The notes beneath the pieces were generated by a model that was given only the letters and a program-made list of their open reading frames with translations, was not told the origin of the DNA and did not search any database. A DNA stretch of 64,000 nt from Dichetophora obliterata (taxonomy: Eukaryota > Arthropoda > Insecta > Diptera > Sciomyzidae), in NCBI GenBank assembly GCA_963920525.1, contig OY986435.1, forward strand, positions 225,463,293-225,527,292, in the 5' to 3' direction. Shown one piece after another: positions 11,525-22,829 of the stretch. The position numbers were made by a program, and so were the translations under genes. Within the stretch, counting starts at the first letter, position 1; each line of letters starts with the position of its first letter.

Positions 11525-12420
11525 TAACTTTTTATTAAAATTTATGTCAAAGCATATTAAACTACGTCATTTTATCGTTAACGCATTACTCTGATACAGT
11601 AAACTGCGCTTGGGTTGGTGTGTCAGCGCAGCATTTTGTGTTACCCATGTCTAATGCTCATATAACTTCATTTATTATTTCATTTGTTCATTAACAACAT
11701 TTGTTATTTTTTGTTTCTATTTCTTAATATTTTACATTATTTCAATTAATGCATTCATATATTTTCCTATTTCTGATTCGATTTTCAGGCATAAAATATT
11801 TCTATACTCTTGGTGATATATCGCGTCTTAATTTCATAAAAAGTTGCAAAAACTAAGATATGCTGGCTGAATTCATAAATACTTGTAATAATTATTCCTC
11901 TGTTCATGTGCTGTAAACGAGACTCTAACTCTGTTAAGAGCCTGTTACTATTTTAATGAGCTTTGAATGCCTGTCAAAAGCTTCAAATAGTTTATATCTT
12001 TGATAATACTGCCAATCAAAAAGCGCTCTACGCAGTTTGGACGCAAACCAGTATTAATTAAAATATTAACCCATCAGCTGCCAATGTTAAAAATGCAAAA
12101 TCAGCTGCTTTACAAAAACAAAAAGTATTAGTATATATTTGCAACATTCATGCATTTTCTTCAACAAAAGGCTGTTGCATATGCCAATCCAATAACAGGC
12201 CCATTCTTTTGCTACCGACATACAAAAGAATTCTATGTAGGATAACTTAATACATGCAAAACAACAACACAATCTTGGATATTTATGCGGCTTCAGCAAA
12301 GTAAGTCAGCTAATATCCAACCTGATGTGCAGTGTTGCAAAGTAGAAAAACTGCTCTATTGTGAACGAGCTCTGAAAAAATTTTTGGGAAATTTCATGCA
12401 AACGTCAAATTAATTTCTTT
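11525..12420. other. non-coding stretch
   Basis: No gene, array or bounded element was seen. Short ORFs (for example 12087-12299 minus) lack known motifs. Confidence 0.4.
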
Positions 12421-12423
12421 TTA

Positions 12424-13130
12424 TGTATACACTAGCAAATAGCCGCTGCTTTGCCTGCGATAAAAATATTAAATACCATGTAAAAAATTTAAATCTTAAA
12501 TTGAAAATATTTAGTTGTATTAAAACAAATTCAAAATATAAAAATTATTCTGTTCGTTTTGTTTAATTATGAAAAAATGGTATACATTTAAGGAATTACT
12601 TTATTTAATTTGAATAACTTATTCAAACGGTTATTGTTATGATGACATAAATTTACCTGGCTTCCTTTTATTATTTACTTTTGAAAAAGTCTTACATAAC
12701 AGCGTTATAAAGAAATTTGGGTCAAAAATTTTTAAAATGTGTAACTAAAAATGTAATTTTTTACACATATTCTGAAAATAAACATATTCTTCTTGAATTG
12801 TTGTAGTTTATCGGTCAAACAACAATTCTTCTTAAATTTAAAAAAAAACCCGATATAATGACATCAAACTTTTGGCGATATCTCAAAAACTATAGACTTT
12901 CTCAATGCATAACAATCTATTTTTGTATGGACAGTCGTTGATTAATAAAATTAACGGTAATTTTCTTTGCTTTTCAGAAATATTTTTTACGGATATTAGG
13001 TACGTTTTAAAAAAACCTGTTATTATGACATTAAAATTCTTGCGATATCTCAAAAGTATAGATTCATACAAAAAAACTCATAAGCCTCAGAATGAAAAGA
13101 AAAAACGATTGAAATTTCATGTTTTGACTT
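12424..13130. repeat. dispersed repeat block with ~165-bp internal duplication
   Basis: It starts CACTAGCAAATAGCCGCTGC, resembling the start of other CTAGC-type dispersed repeats in this window. Two diverged direct copies of about 165 bp carry ATGACATCAAACTTTTGGCG / ATGACATTAAAATTCTTGCG followed by GATATCTCAAAA (near 12856 and 13023). The two opposed short ORFs here are repeat shadows. Confidence 0.45.
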
Positions 13131-14150
13131 AGCAAGCAAACATTTTCATCCAATTTTCTTCGTTTGAAAGTTCAATTAAGTAAATTGGGAAAATGAGAAA
13201 AGGTTTACCGTTACCACACCAATGCAATGTTTTAAATTGTTTTCAAAAAACCTCTAAAATACCCAACTTGTACTAAACATTAAGCCAAGAGTTGCTTTTG
13301 TTGTACATTTTTTTTTAATTTAAATTTTTTTTTTTCATTTTCCTTATTCATTTTTCTTTCATATAACATTTGGGCAATTCACAGTTCATGCTAATTAAGG
13401 TTTAATGTGCTTATTCTGAATGTGCTATTTTGCCTGTTAATTTTTTTTTGTTTTGCATGTAAACGCAAATTAAACCGGTGTGTTAAATGTTGCCACTTTT
13501 GTACATGCCCTAAGGCATGCTTTTGTAGAGTTTTAATGTGTTATTTCGTGAACAGCTGTTTTACGTGAATAAAAAAAAGTTGTCTGGTAAATAATTTTGA
13601 TGATGGCACTTTTCACTTTAGTTGTGCTCATAGTTGTAAAGAATTAGTACATTAAAATATTAATATATTAAAACATTACAGTGAACTGTGAATTGCTTAA
13701 ATATTTACCTGCAAAAGTTGTTTTTTTTGTTGCACAAACAGTTTCTATCATTAAAAATCATGGGCCACTTACCCCCTCTCCACCTATGATTTTTTGATGA
13801 TAACTAATTTGCTTAAAATGTTGTTTTATTTTTTGCAATGTGTTACAGCTTAAAAACTTTTTATGTGAAAAACATTTTCATATATAGCTTAAAAAATAGT
13901 TCTGTGAAAAATATTTCAAATATGTATATCAAATTATTCCAAAGTTATATACATAAATCCATGTTTTAATATATTCCCTTGTCTATGTATTCATAGTTAA
14001 CGTTGAAGTTATAGTAGAATTTGTCCTGACCCAATTCAATGAATTTTTTATGATCGTTTTGTAAATTTGTAAAAGTACATATAAATTGACCTTCGAACTA
14101 ATCACATGCTAGACGTTTCTGTTTGAAACGTCAATGAATGACGATCGGAA
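13131..14150. other. AT-rich non-coding stretch
   Basis: Only small hairpins are seen, such as CATGCCCTAAGGCATG near 13504 and an inverted pair around 13750-13800 (ATCATTAAAAATCAT with ATGATTTTTTGATGAT). No coding or RNA signal is recognised. Confidence 0.4.
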
Positions 14151-14169
14151 TTTTTTTATGTATACAGCA

Positions 14170-14942
14170 TTCTTATTGATGTATAGTATTGCCCGGCAGA
14201 CGTTGTCCTGCCGCAGACCACATTACTGCGATATACGAATTTTCATGCTATTCGGAAAAAAAAAATTATTTATATTCGTCATTTTTAGTACAGTTGCCGA
14301 AAGTAGCCGTATGAACTAAATTATCAAATTTTTGTCTAATACAACCAAAACCGTTCGAAGTATAAAATTTTTGATAACTTCTGGGCGGTAATGGGGGTGT
14401 GACTGGGTGTGCTGATAACTAAATTCTGGCAGCTCCCCTTAAAACATTAACATAGAAAATTAATCAACACTGTATGAAAGCAAGAATCTCCCTGAAAGTA
14501 AAGCCGGATTCACTGATCACCTTCAGCATGTTTTGAAAGTTTTTTCATATGAATTTTTCGTTCAGAGAGAAAAATTTCTGCACGCTCACAACTTGATTAA
14601 CATTATTTTAAATCACACAAAAACATGCTGAAGGTTATCAGTGAATTCAGCTTAACTACAAAACATGGCTGTCGTATTATATTGAGAGAAGCTCTCTCGA
14701 CAAAGAGAGAAAAGCTTTGTTTGCTGTTATATTGTGCCGCTGGTTGAATGTAGGCATCAAATAAAATGCGTGATTTTGCAATAATTAAAGAATACATTTT
14801 TCGAAAACCTTGGTAAGCTATAACAATCTATATTATCATAGGAATCGAATAAAAAAGAATTATCAAAATCGGTTCAGCGGTTACCGAGCTTCTTCTGGAT
14901 CAAATTTCGTGAGTCTCCTTTTATATAATAGTATAGATATAG
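14170..14942. repeat. dispersed dipteran repeat ending in ATAGTATAGAT
   Basis: It starts near TATTGCCCGGCAGACGTTG and ends with AAAATCGGTTCAGCGGTTAC followed by TATATAATAGTATAGAT. The same start and end grammar (CCCGG near the start, ATCGGTYCAGCSGTT near the end, then a TATATAGAT tail) recurs at 38168-38635, 45226-46678, 46679-47096 and 49090-49948. The transposon class is not settled. It is interrupted by a small inverted-repeat element at 14501-14653. Confidence 0.5.
14501..14653. mobile_element. 153-bp inverted-repeat MITE
   Basis: A 34-bp inverted repeat: CACTGATCACCTTCAGCATG on the left is answered by CATGCTGAAGGTTATCAGTG on the right, extending to AAGCCGG / CAGCTT at the ends. The duplication is unclear (GTA on the left, AACTA on the right). 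Confidence 0.6.
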
Positions 14943-14949
14943 ATAATCC

Positions 14950-16109
14950 AGAGTTCGTAAATACTTATCATTGAAGAGTAAAATATCTCTCACTCACTTC
15001 AATAAAACTCAACTCAGTGCATTTCATTTTGTTTCTTTCATTGGAAATGAAAAAGTAACGAGCAATCATTCGTTAATCTCCTAATGAGCGAGCGAATCGT
15101 TTATTTGCATTTCTCCTTCGTTTCTGTTCACAGCATGCGCTTTTAAGAGCATAAGCCGATATGTGAGCTCGCTCTATTTTTTTCCTAACTCCGATTATTT
15201 GAAAATGATGAACTCTTTTCAATGATACTTAGTTACATAACGTGAGTACTGAGTGAGTTTTATTTTAATGTCTTCATTGTTTTTTTATCATTCATTTCTA
15301 TTGCCGCCAAACCTCTGTAAGACGCGTGTTTAGTGCCCTATCTTTAATACTAACAAAACATCGTTCTAGGCTGAACTGAAAATATCAACAATTTTTTTTT
15401 ATTAAATTAAATGAAAAGTTATTTAAAAATAAAAATTTTGATGACGTTCAATTTTAATGAATTCTTTTCTGAAAATGTGTTTTTTCTATTAAATAAAGAA
15501 AAACTTTTGGATAACGTAAGCGTTACTTTTCACTTAAGCAAATATCAAAATAAAAAGTATCAAAATACTTATCATTGATGAAATCAAGTATTTTTCAGCT
15601 CAAATAAAGAGCAAAATTATTGCAGAACTAGGGGGATGAAAATAGTGACGATGAGCGTTCTTTGTACAAGAACGAATAACCAATACAAATGTTTGAAAAG
15701 ATTATTCATTGCTTCTGTTATTATAAATGATAACTCAAAAGAAAGAGCAAGAGCGAATTTTGATAAATATATCACCCAAGTTGTATAAAACATTATTTGT
15801 AGATTTTTTTTTTTTATATTTTTAAGTAAAAAAATGTATTTACCAAAGAATCCTCAACATTACTCATTTCGTTTTCCTTTTAATATATTTGGCTAATATA
15901 TACTAATATGGCTAATATAATACAGGCACTAGGCCTGTGTTTTTAATTTACTAAAAGTCAATTTTATCTGAATTGCAGCGTTTTTTGTCACTCATTTACA
16001 AAAGAGCGTGGCTAATATTGCATGACGCTATTGTGAATTAATGTGTTCATTTTGCGTTGAACACGAGAACCTATACTTTTTGAACACCGCTGATTGAGCA
16101 GCTGTCTTC
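14950..16109. other. non-coding stretch
   Basis: Loose internal similarities are present (ACTTATCATTGA near 14964 and 15569; the reversed form near 15215), which suggests an old inverted-repeat element that I could not bound. No gene is seen. Confidence 0.35.
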
Positions 16110-16369
16110 ATTGCCTACATTGGCGTCGGAAGCGGGGGGCAAGGTGGGCAGTTGCCCCCCACTTTTTAGCTAGATAAACAATTTAAAAGGAAAAGTTATT
16201 CAAAATATCAGTTTTTTTACAACGATAATATTTTTGTATTATATATTTTCCTCTTCTTTCTCGCTTCTTCATGTTTCATGTGAAGAAATTTTGGTGAACT
16301 TTTTTTGCACCACCATTTGTACTGCCCCCCCAGATGAAATTCGCTTCCGACGCGCTTGATTGCCTACAT
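16110..16369. mobile_element. 238-bp G-rich inverted-repeat element with 11-bp duplication
   Basis: The element 16121-16358 has ends TGGCGTCGGAAGCG and CGCTTCCGACGCGC, and runs of six to seven G or C just inside each end. The flanks carry the 11-bp direct repeat ATTGCCTACAT at 16110-16120 and 16359-16369. Duplications of 9-11 bp are usual for Mutator-like elements. No coding capacity. Confidence 0.7.
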
Positions 16370-16465
16370 TTTTAGCGGCAAAAAGATTAATTTTCAATAA
16401 AAGAAAGAAGTGTAAAGGACTTAGAGAGAGAGTTTTAAAAAATAAACTTTAAAGGCAAAATGCCA

Positions 16466-16845
16466 ACAGAAAATAGAAAAAAAAAAAAAAAAAAAAAATA
16501 AAAAATAAACTGGCCATTTCAGCCCTTGGAAGGACTTTGACCTAGCTTCTATTGATCAATTGTGTTGTGCGTGTTGTTAAATGTTTGATCACAAATGACC
16601 GAGAACTGGACCTACGTGTTTTATGCCGACTCCGAACGGCTTATGTTCTCCAGAAGCCTTACATGGCAATTTTTACTCTCTGAGGTTTGCCATTGTCTGC
16701 AGAGAGGTGACGACTGAACAGAAAAATTAATTCAATTGAAAAAACTTTTCTGTCTGAGCTGGAATTGAACCCGGGCTACCGCGGTTCTTTAGCTTAGGGG
16801 CCACGCACTCTACCCACTAGGCTACGGTCGCCACAGAAAATAGAA
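16466..16845 (-). mobile_element. tRNA-derived SINE, full-length copy, 13-bp duplication
   Basis: On the minus strand the body 16832-16479 starts with a tRNA-like head: box A TAGCCTAGTGG at 16824-16814 and box B GGTTCAATTCC at 16771-16761, both RNA polymerase III promoter elements. A tRNA-unrelated body follows, ending ...GGCCAGTTTATTTTTTATTTT. The flanks repeat ACAGAAAATAGAA at 16466-16478 and 16833-16845. A second copy of the same family lies at 60765-61053 on the opposite strand. The 3' end in SINE sense is T-rich rather than A-rich, which is unusual. Confidence 0.88.
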
Positions 16846-17680
16846 GGAAGAAAAAATTCGAAACAACAGAAAAAACAGCAATTGCAAAGAATTTCGTCGC
16901 TGCGGCTACAATATTGGTTATGTGCTTTTCAGCGAATTTTCAGGAGAGCATAAAAACTGTTTTTTTAGAGCATTTCTACTACTACGACCACATAGCTTTT
17001 TTGAGTACTTCTAAACCAAAAGGAATAAAAAAAAACGACAAATTCAAAAATATGGGCGCTAAATATTTTTAATAAAATATGCAAAACAAAAAAAAAATTG
17101 GCAAAAATCTCATGACCGTTTTTGTTCGCAAAACGATGATTTGCAGCATTAAAATATTAAAGGTGTGCTCACAAAAATTTACCCTTGCAAAAACACATTT
17201 GCAATGATGCAACAATATCGTGAACTACCCGAATATATATCAAAATGATTTATTGTCTGCTCGTTTGTCCATTTTTAACGCTTAAACGAACGGGTTGTCG
17301 TAAATTTGGAATGCATGTCATATGAATTTTGTAATAGATAATTCGATATTTTACATTTTGAAAAACATATATATGTGTACATAAAAAAAATTTGTACAAT
17401 GCATGTTTTGCAGTATTTTTCATATCACACTCTGATATAATTAAAGCATTTTTTAGTTCGTCGGACACCACGTTTAGTTTGTCACGCGATTTGGCAGAAA
17501 AAATCACGTAACAGTGAGGTTTCTGTGTGTGTATGCATGCTAGTATTGAGATTTGAGTAGTCTAGCAAACGAGGAGGTGAGTGCGCAACTCTCTCTTTCT
17601 CTCTCTCTGTTTGTCGCTGTTTCTGACAGGTAGAAATCTCGTAAAACGCATTTATTATTTATATTTGTATGTTTGTTTTA
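16846..17680. other. non-coding stretch
   Basis: No gene is seen. Near 17585-17640 a short CT-rich tract followed by TTTCTGACAGGTAGAAATCTCG resembles the sequence after the CT tract at 18178-18260, so the two may be old duplicates flanking the inverted repeat between them. Confidence 0.35.
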
Positions 17681-17682
17681 AA

Positions 17683-18110
17683 TCATACTGCAGCAAATGT
17701 GTGTAATAGATGTGTGTGTTGTGGGATTTTAGAATATCAAAAAGTTTTTGACACTAGGATGGACCCTAAAACTACTCTATACTCTTTGTGTATGTGCTGG
17801 CAGCAATAAGGGTCGCTGATTTTGAATCTTATGTTAGAATTTAGAAAAATTCTTGACACTAGGTTGGACCCTAAAAATGTGTTTTTGTTTTATACTCTTT
17901 GTAGATGCGCTAGTCACTGTTTTTTTTTAATCTATTGTAAGAATTTCAAAAAGTTTTTGGACACTAGGGTGGAACCTAAAAATTTGTTTTTTTTGTTTGT
18001 TTTATACTCTTACGTAAGAACAGTTTTCAATCCATTTTTTGTCAATTCAAGATCCATACGTGAAACATGATGAATGTTCAATACTTAACGCCTTTTTGCG
18101 TCATTAAACA
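17683..18110 (-). repeat. dispersed repeat, right copy of an inverted pair
   Basis: Inverted counterpart of 5480-5912, with the same ends (ACTGCAGCAAATGTGTGTAA on the inner side, AAACAAACATCGC on the outer side) and the same tandem units (TTTTGACACTAGG-TGGACCCTAAAA). Confidence 0.7.
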
Positions 18111-18171
18111 AACATCGCAATAAACATGTCTGAAGAATTTTACATCTTAATTTTCAATATATGCTCAACTC

Positions 18172-18172
18172 T

Positions 18173-18235
<63 letters not shown>
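18172..18235 (+). repeat. (CT)n microsatellite
   Basis: Nearly pure CT dinucleotide run of about 55 bp. Confidence 0.95.
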
Positions 18236-18237
<2 letters not shown>

Positions 18238-19200
18238 CTGACACGTAGAGATTTCGTTACAACGTACCCAACAGCCCAAAATGCTTTAGAATAATATTAT
18301 AACAAGCTTAACAACATAAGCCTTAAGCTTGAAAAAAGCTTGAGAAACTATTAAAAAAGGATATAGCAGCAATTGTAGAAAAATCAAAACGGAACCCTTG
18401 TGATAATATTACTCAGGCAAGATTTTTAAAAGCTCTTTCTTGCAATTTTAAAATAAGCTTACAAAAATAATATAATTTTAACACATGTTAAGAAAAGCTC
18501 ACTCTTCTTAATAGTTTTATAAGCTTTTTCTAACAATTGTAAAATAAGCTAAAGAAATATATATATTAAAACATGTATAGGTAAGCTTACTATAATCAAT
18601 AGTTTTTTACCTTTTTCTGGCAATTGTATAATAAGGTTAAAAAGTAATATTTTATAAACACATTTATATTGTACAGCTTTGAAATGAGAATTTAGAATGC
18701 TACACTTTTGAGCATTGTTAATGAAACATAACAACTGATAATATTTATTTAGTGTTTTAAAACTGTTGAATGAATCTATATTTAAAGTAGTATAATATTA
18801 CAAGTCGTAATTTTTTTAAATAAATATATAAGGAGATTTGTGATTTACACATTACATCTATAGTATTATGAATGATTAAGAGTATGATTAAAGAAATATG
18901 AAGTTTACTTTGATAAGTAATAAAAATTGAAGCGAAGGAAAAACTACTAGAAAAACCTTCGATTAAGAGAAAAAAAATATTTCAAGCAAATAACTTAGTT
19001 GTAAAAACATTTAAAAATACATTTATTGAATTAATTATTAAACACTTACACTTACAAGTTTGATAAATAAATAAATTAAAAATTTAAAACAAAGACTAGA
19101 TCGCACAAAATTTTTTTTCAAATAGTTGATTACGAATAATGAGTTGAAAATATTTATATTTACAAAAAATTTAAACAATTAATATAAATAATGATTATTT
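18236..19200. other. AT-rich non-coding stretch
   Basis: Repeated AAGCTT-containing phrases (18300-18620, for example TAAAATAAGCTTACAAAAAT and TAAAATAAGCTAAAGAAATA) suggest two to three diverged tandem units of about 110 bp. No gene. Confidence 0.4.
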
Positions 19201-19204
19201 TTAT

Positions 19205-20165
19205 TTATGAATGAACAAATACAGGATAATTTCAGTGCATACTTAGTTATCATGGTAGAGATTAGGTATTAAACTATTTTCTGACATAGAGCAAAGTAAT
19301 CGAAATTTATCAGTAATTTTAAGACTACGATCCTGTATTAGACTGGCATTGTTTTTTTTTTTGTGAAGAGTCTTTGTAGAATAGTGCCATGGTAAATTAA
19401 GGCCCATTTTTAGGAGTTTATTTTGGAAGATTTGTAGTTTCTTTAAATGCGTTTTTGCACAAAATCCCCAGACCGGGCAAGCATAAAATAAAATAGCTTT
19501 GAATACTACTTTAACAATTATAATTTTATTTTCCTTACTAAGCTTGAAGTTTCTATTGGTCAGAGGGTCAAGCATTTTTTTTTGCTATGTTGGATTTAGT
19601 AATACTGTTATTCTTATGATCGTTAAATAATAATTTGTTGTCAAATATGACTCCAAAATACTTAACGTTATCAGGATGACGATATCATAAATCCGAAGTT
19701 GAGAGCTAGGAAAGTAACAAATGTGTCTTTTTCTAGTAAAAAAGATTGCTTACGTTTTACTAGCATTAAGCTTAATTTTCCAATTTTCGAAATATAATAT
19801 AATCTGATTTAAAGCGGATTGTAATTTTGTCAAAATCAACTGACCAAATTCATTCGAATAAAGAAGTAATGTGCCATCAGCATAGGCTGCAATATTGCAA
19901 TTTAGGTATTGGGGCATATCAGAACAATAAATAGTGTAGAGGAGTGGACCTAAAACGGTACATTGGGGAACGCCTGCAGGAATTTCTTTAAAATCAGAAT
20001 ATCCGTCACCAATGCTAACGCCGTAAAGGAGAGAAATGACAAAGCTTTGAATGGTTTTAATAAGGTACAGTGTGTTTGGCAAAGACTATATGGATGATAA
20101 AAAAGATCAGTTACCTTACATTCGGTGAGAGAAATATCGTTAACATTGCTGAAGAGCACAGTGTT
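19205..20165 (-). pseudogene. jockey-like LINE reverse transcriptase remnant
   Basis: On the minus strand 20082-19750 encodes the RT core (PAGVPQCTVLGPLLYTIY, then AAYADG, then FENWKIKLNASKT), and 19575-19243 the C-terminal part (LFYACPVWGFCAKTHLKKLQ, NLPWHYSTKTLH). This matches jockey-group LINE ORF2, which makes a DNA copy of its RNA at the target site. The catalytic box reads YADG where YADD is needed, and the middle has stops near 19745 and 19590. The endonuclease and ORF1 are absent, so this is a 5'-truncated dead copy. No target duplication was found. Confidence 0.85.
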
Positions 20166-20597
20166 CTTGGAGCTCTGTTCTCAGCTGTATAGGTTTTTGT
20201 TTTATTTGTTTTTTAAGTTTATATTAATTTATTAATTTTCATTAATTCAATTCAAGAAATTTTATTTAAAATTTTTATTATTTAAAGTTATTCCAATTTT
20301 TTTTTTTTGTGATTTGCGCCTAGTGAAACCCGGTTTTGCCAAATTGGAAGAAAGTCTTCTTTGATAAATTGATATTCGCCTATTCCTAGTGATAGAGCCC
20401 CATTTAAGAAATGTTTAAATTTAATTTAATTTAGAAATAATTTTTGAACTAATTTGTTATACTAACCAAAATTATTAAAATAATATATTTGTTAACAATT
20501 TTACTATTTTCACTGCACGCAAATTAAAAACAATATCTTTTGTTTGACAGAAAAAACATGGCTTAAGTTTCTGTTGCATAAAAAACATTTTTCTCAC
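20166..20597. other. non-coding stretch
   Basis: AT-rich. No coding, RNA or repeat feature recognised. Confidence 0.4.
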
Positions 20598-22829
20598 TAA
20601 TGCGGCCCATACACACTGCAACCAAAACATTAGTGGAACTGCAACCAGATTATGTATTTTTTGAGACGTTTGACACACACACTGCGATGGTTCCAGCAAT
20701 CCAGTTTGCCATAAATGCCAAAACGCAGCAACAACGCATCAAAAACAGCAACTGCGACCAAAATATTAAACGATTTTAATTTTGCTGCAATCTATGGTGC
20801 ATGCCACACACAGTGGACACGGACAAATTTGTTGTTGCTTTCGCTGGTAAAAGAAAAAACTGGAAATTGAGAGAGCTTCTCACTCATTAAAAAATTTCCA
20901 GGCAACCGACAAAAATGTTCACGGCCCAAAGCTGAAAACAATTTGGACAACGGTTGCATTTTCTTGATGTTTTACGTTTAGTAGTAATAAAACTGCACTG
21001 CAGTAGGAAATGTACTATTTGAATTCATCAGTAATGCGATGTTTGTTGTTTAGTATTGAATTGTACGCTGCTAGTGCTATACATGGCTTGAATGGTATTT
21101 ATTTATAAAAAGAAGAAGAATACTTGACGAACATGCAAAATGCAGCCCGGCTAGCTGCAGCAAATGGATTCCACTGAACAGCTGAATATTATTATTGATT
21201 GTTGTGAATGTAATATTAATGATTTAATATATTGTTTTTTTAGTGATTGTGTATTTTTTAAAATTAAAAATATGAACGTAAAATGTGTATATGATGTTAT
21301 TTATAAAAATGTATACATTTTTAACTATATTTTCCATTTATAAACTATTCCATTGCATATATGAAAGTAACACGTCATTGTATATAGTATTTTTAGTGCT
21401 TGTATGTACAGCTGCAGTTGTCTCTTTCACCCTTGTATTTTAGGACAATTGTCAAGAGAAAATGTGAGCAGTAGATTTACTGATGGTATAACTGATCAAG
21501 CTAGTCATACATTACAGCCGCGTAGTTAACAAATAAACTGTTTATATATACATATATCTTGTAATATCGTTTAAATCGTTAAAATTTACAATATTCTAAG
21601 AGATAAGGTCATGGTTATTAATTGGAGTAGAAATATTACTGAAATGTTTATAAATGAATTTCAAAGCCAACCGGCTTTGTGAGATATTCTTAAAAAAATT
21701 GTAAATGCTTTATCATCAGTGAATCTTAGCTCCTTTGATAAATTTATCATCCCTTTCTTATGTCTGCCAATTCTCCATGGCTTAACCCAGCAGGATTTTT
21801 TTTCACTTTTTTTAACTCCATCCAGAGTTTCATCAACTCAACAATTGTTTTTATTGTGACCATATCGTTGTCATCTATATACATATGTGGATACACTTCA
21901 TGCAGACATATTGGCCAAGTCATTTATTTTAAACACCGGAGATCAGATTTTAACCCATCAATTTTAAATGCAAATAAAACCACTTATAAACAACCTATAG
22001 AGGGTAGCCGTTTTATTGAATCGATTGCATAAAGGAGCATTACCTGCACAAAATGGTAGCAAAAACGTAGTAAATTTAGCTTCCGCCATTATCGAACAGA
22101 AAACTACGTGTAGCATGCCGTGGACAAAACAATGAGAGAGAGGAAAAAAAATGGCGAAAATTCCAATGACCCCTTTTATATTGGTCAAGACTTGAAGTCA
22201 AGTTTCAGAGTTTGTAGGCAATTCGCCGCACATCGGAAGCGACGGAAGGGAAAAAGAAACTTGAAGCTGTACCGGCAATTTTTCGTGTTTTTTCGTGTTC
22301 CTTTTGCTATTTTCGCGTTGTTGACAGTGCTTTTTATTTTATTTTTCGCATATCAATGTGAGTTTGCTAGACTTCGGTTGCATTAAAATTTTTTTGCATT
22401 TAATATAATTTAATTTTGCATTAAATTTTTAAGCAAAAACGTTTTGTTAACTTCCATCGTGGTAAAAAAATAAAATTCAGTTTGCAAATTTCTATAAACT
22501 ATAATTCATTTGCTTGCTACCTATCTCGTTTTATTTTTAGAAAACAAGGAAAGAAGACAAGAACTTGAATTCAAGTTTTGACCAATGTGAAAGCTTTCGT
22601 CAAGTTCAAAAGAGAACGTCAAAAAAACTTGACTTCAAGTCTTGATCAATGTAAAAGGGGTCAATGTTTGACGGACAATCAGACACCGTGTGACATGCCG
22701 CTATGCTGCAACCGTCAATGAGTTACGTAACTTCGAACCACACGCTGCGACTTCATCGTGATAACTGTCAAAAACTTCCAAGTTACACTTCCAGCTTTGC
22801 CTTGGTTGCAGCGTGTATGGAGCCCATAA
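20598..22829. mobile_element. PIF/Harbinger-like element with TAA duplication
   Basis: The element 20601-22826 (2226 bp) has ends TGCGGCCCATACACACTGCA and the inverse of TGGGCTCCATACACGCTGCA; 21 of the outer 25 bases agree. TAA is duplicated at 20598-20600 and 22827-22829, a TWA-type site as in PIF/Harbinger. Motifs like CACACACTGCG and GCAACCA recur near both ends. No transposase is visible. A second inverted-repeat element is nested at 22168-22661. Confidence 0.6.
22163..22666. mobile_element. 494-bp inverted-repeat element, 5-bp duplication
   Basis: The element 22168-22661 has ends of about 37 bp (ACCCCTTTTATATTGGTCAA ... TTGATCAATGTAAAAGGGGT) that continue into ACTTGAAGTCAAGTTT. CAATG is duplicated at 22163-22167 and 22662-22666. 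A further copy of the GACCAATG/ACTTGAATTCAAG phrase sits near 22565. The superfamily is uncertain. Confidence 0.65.
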
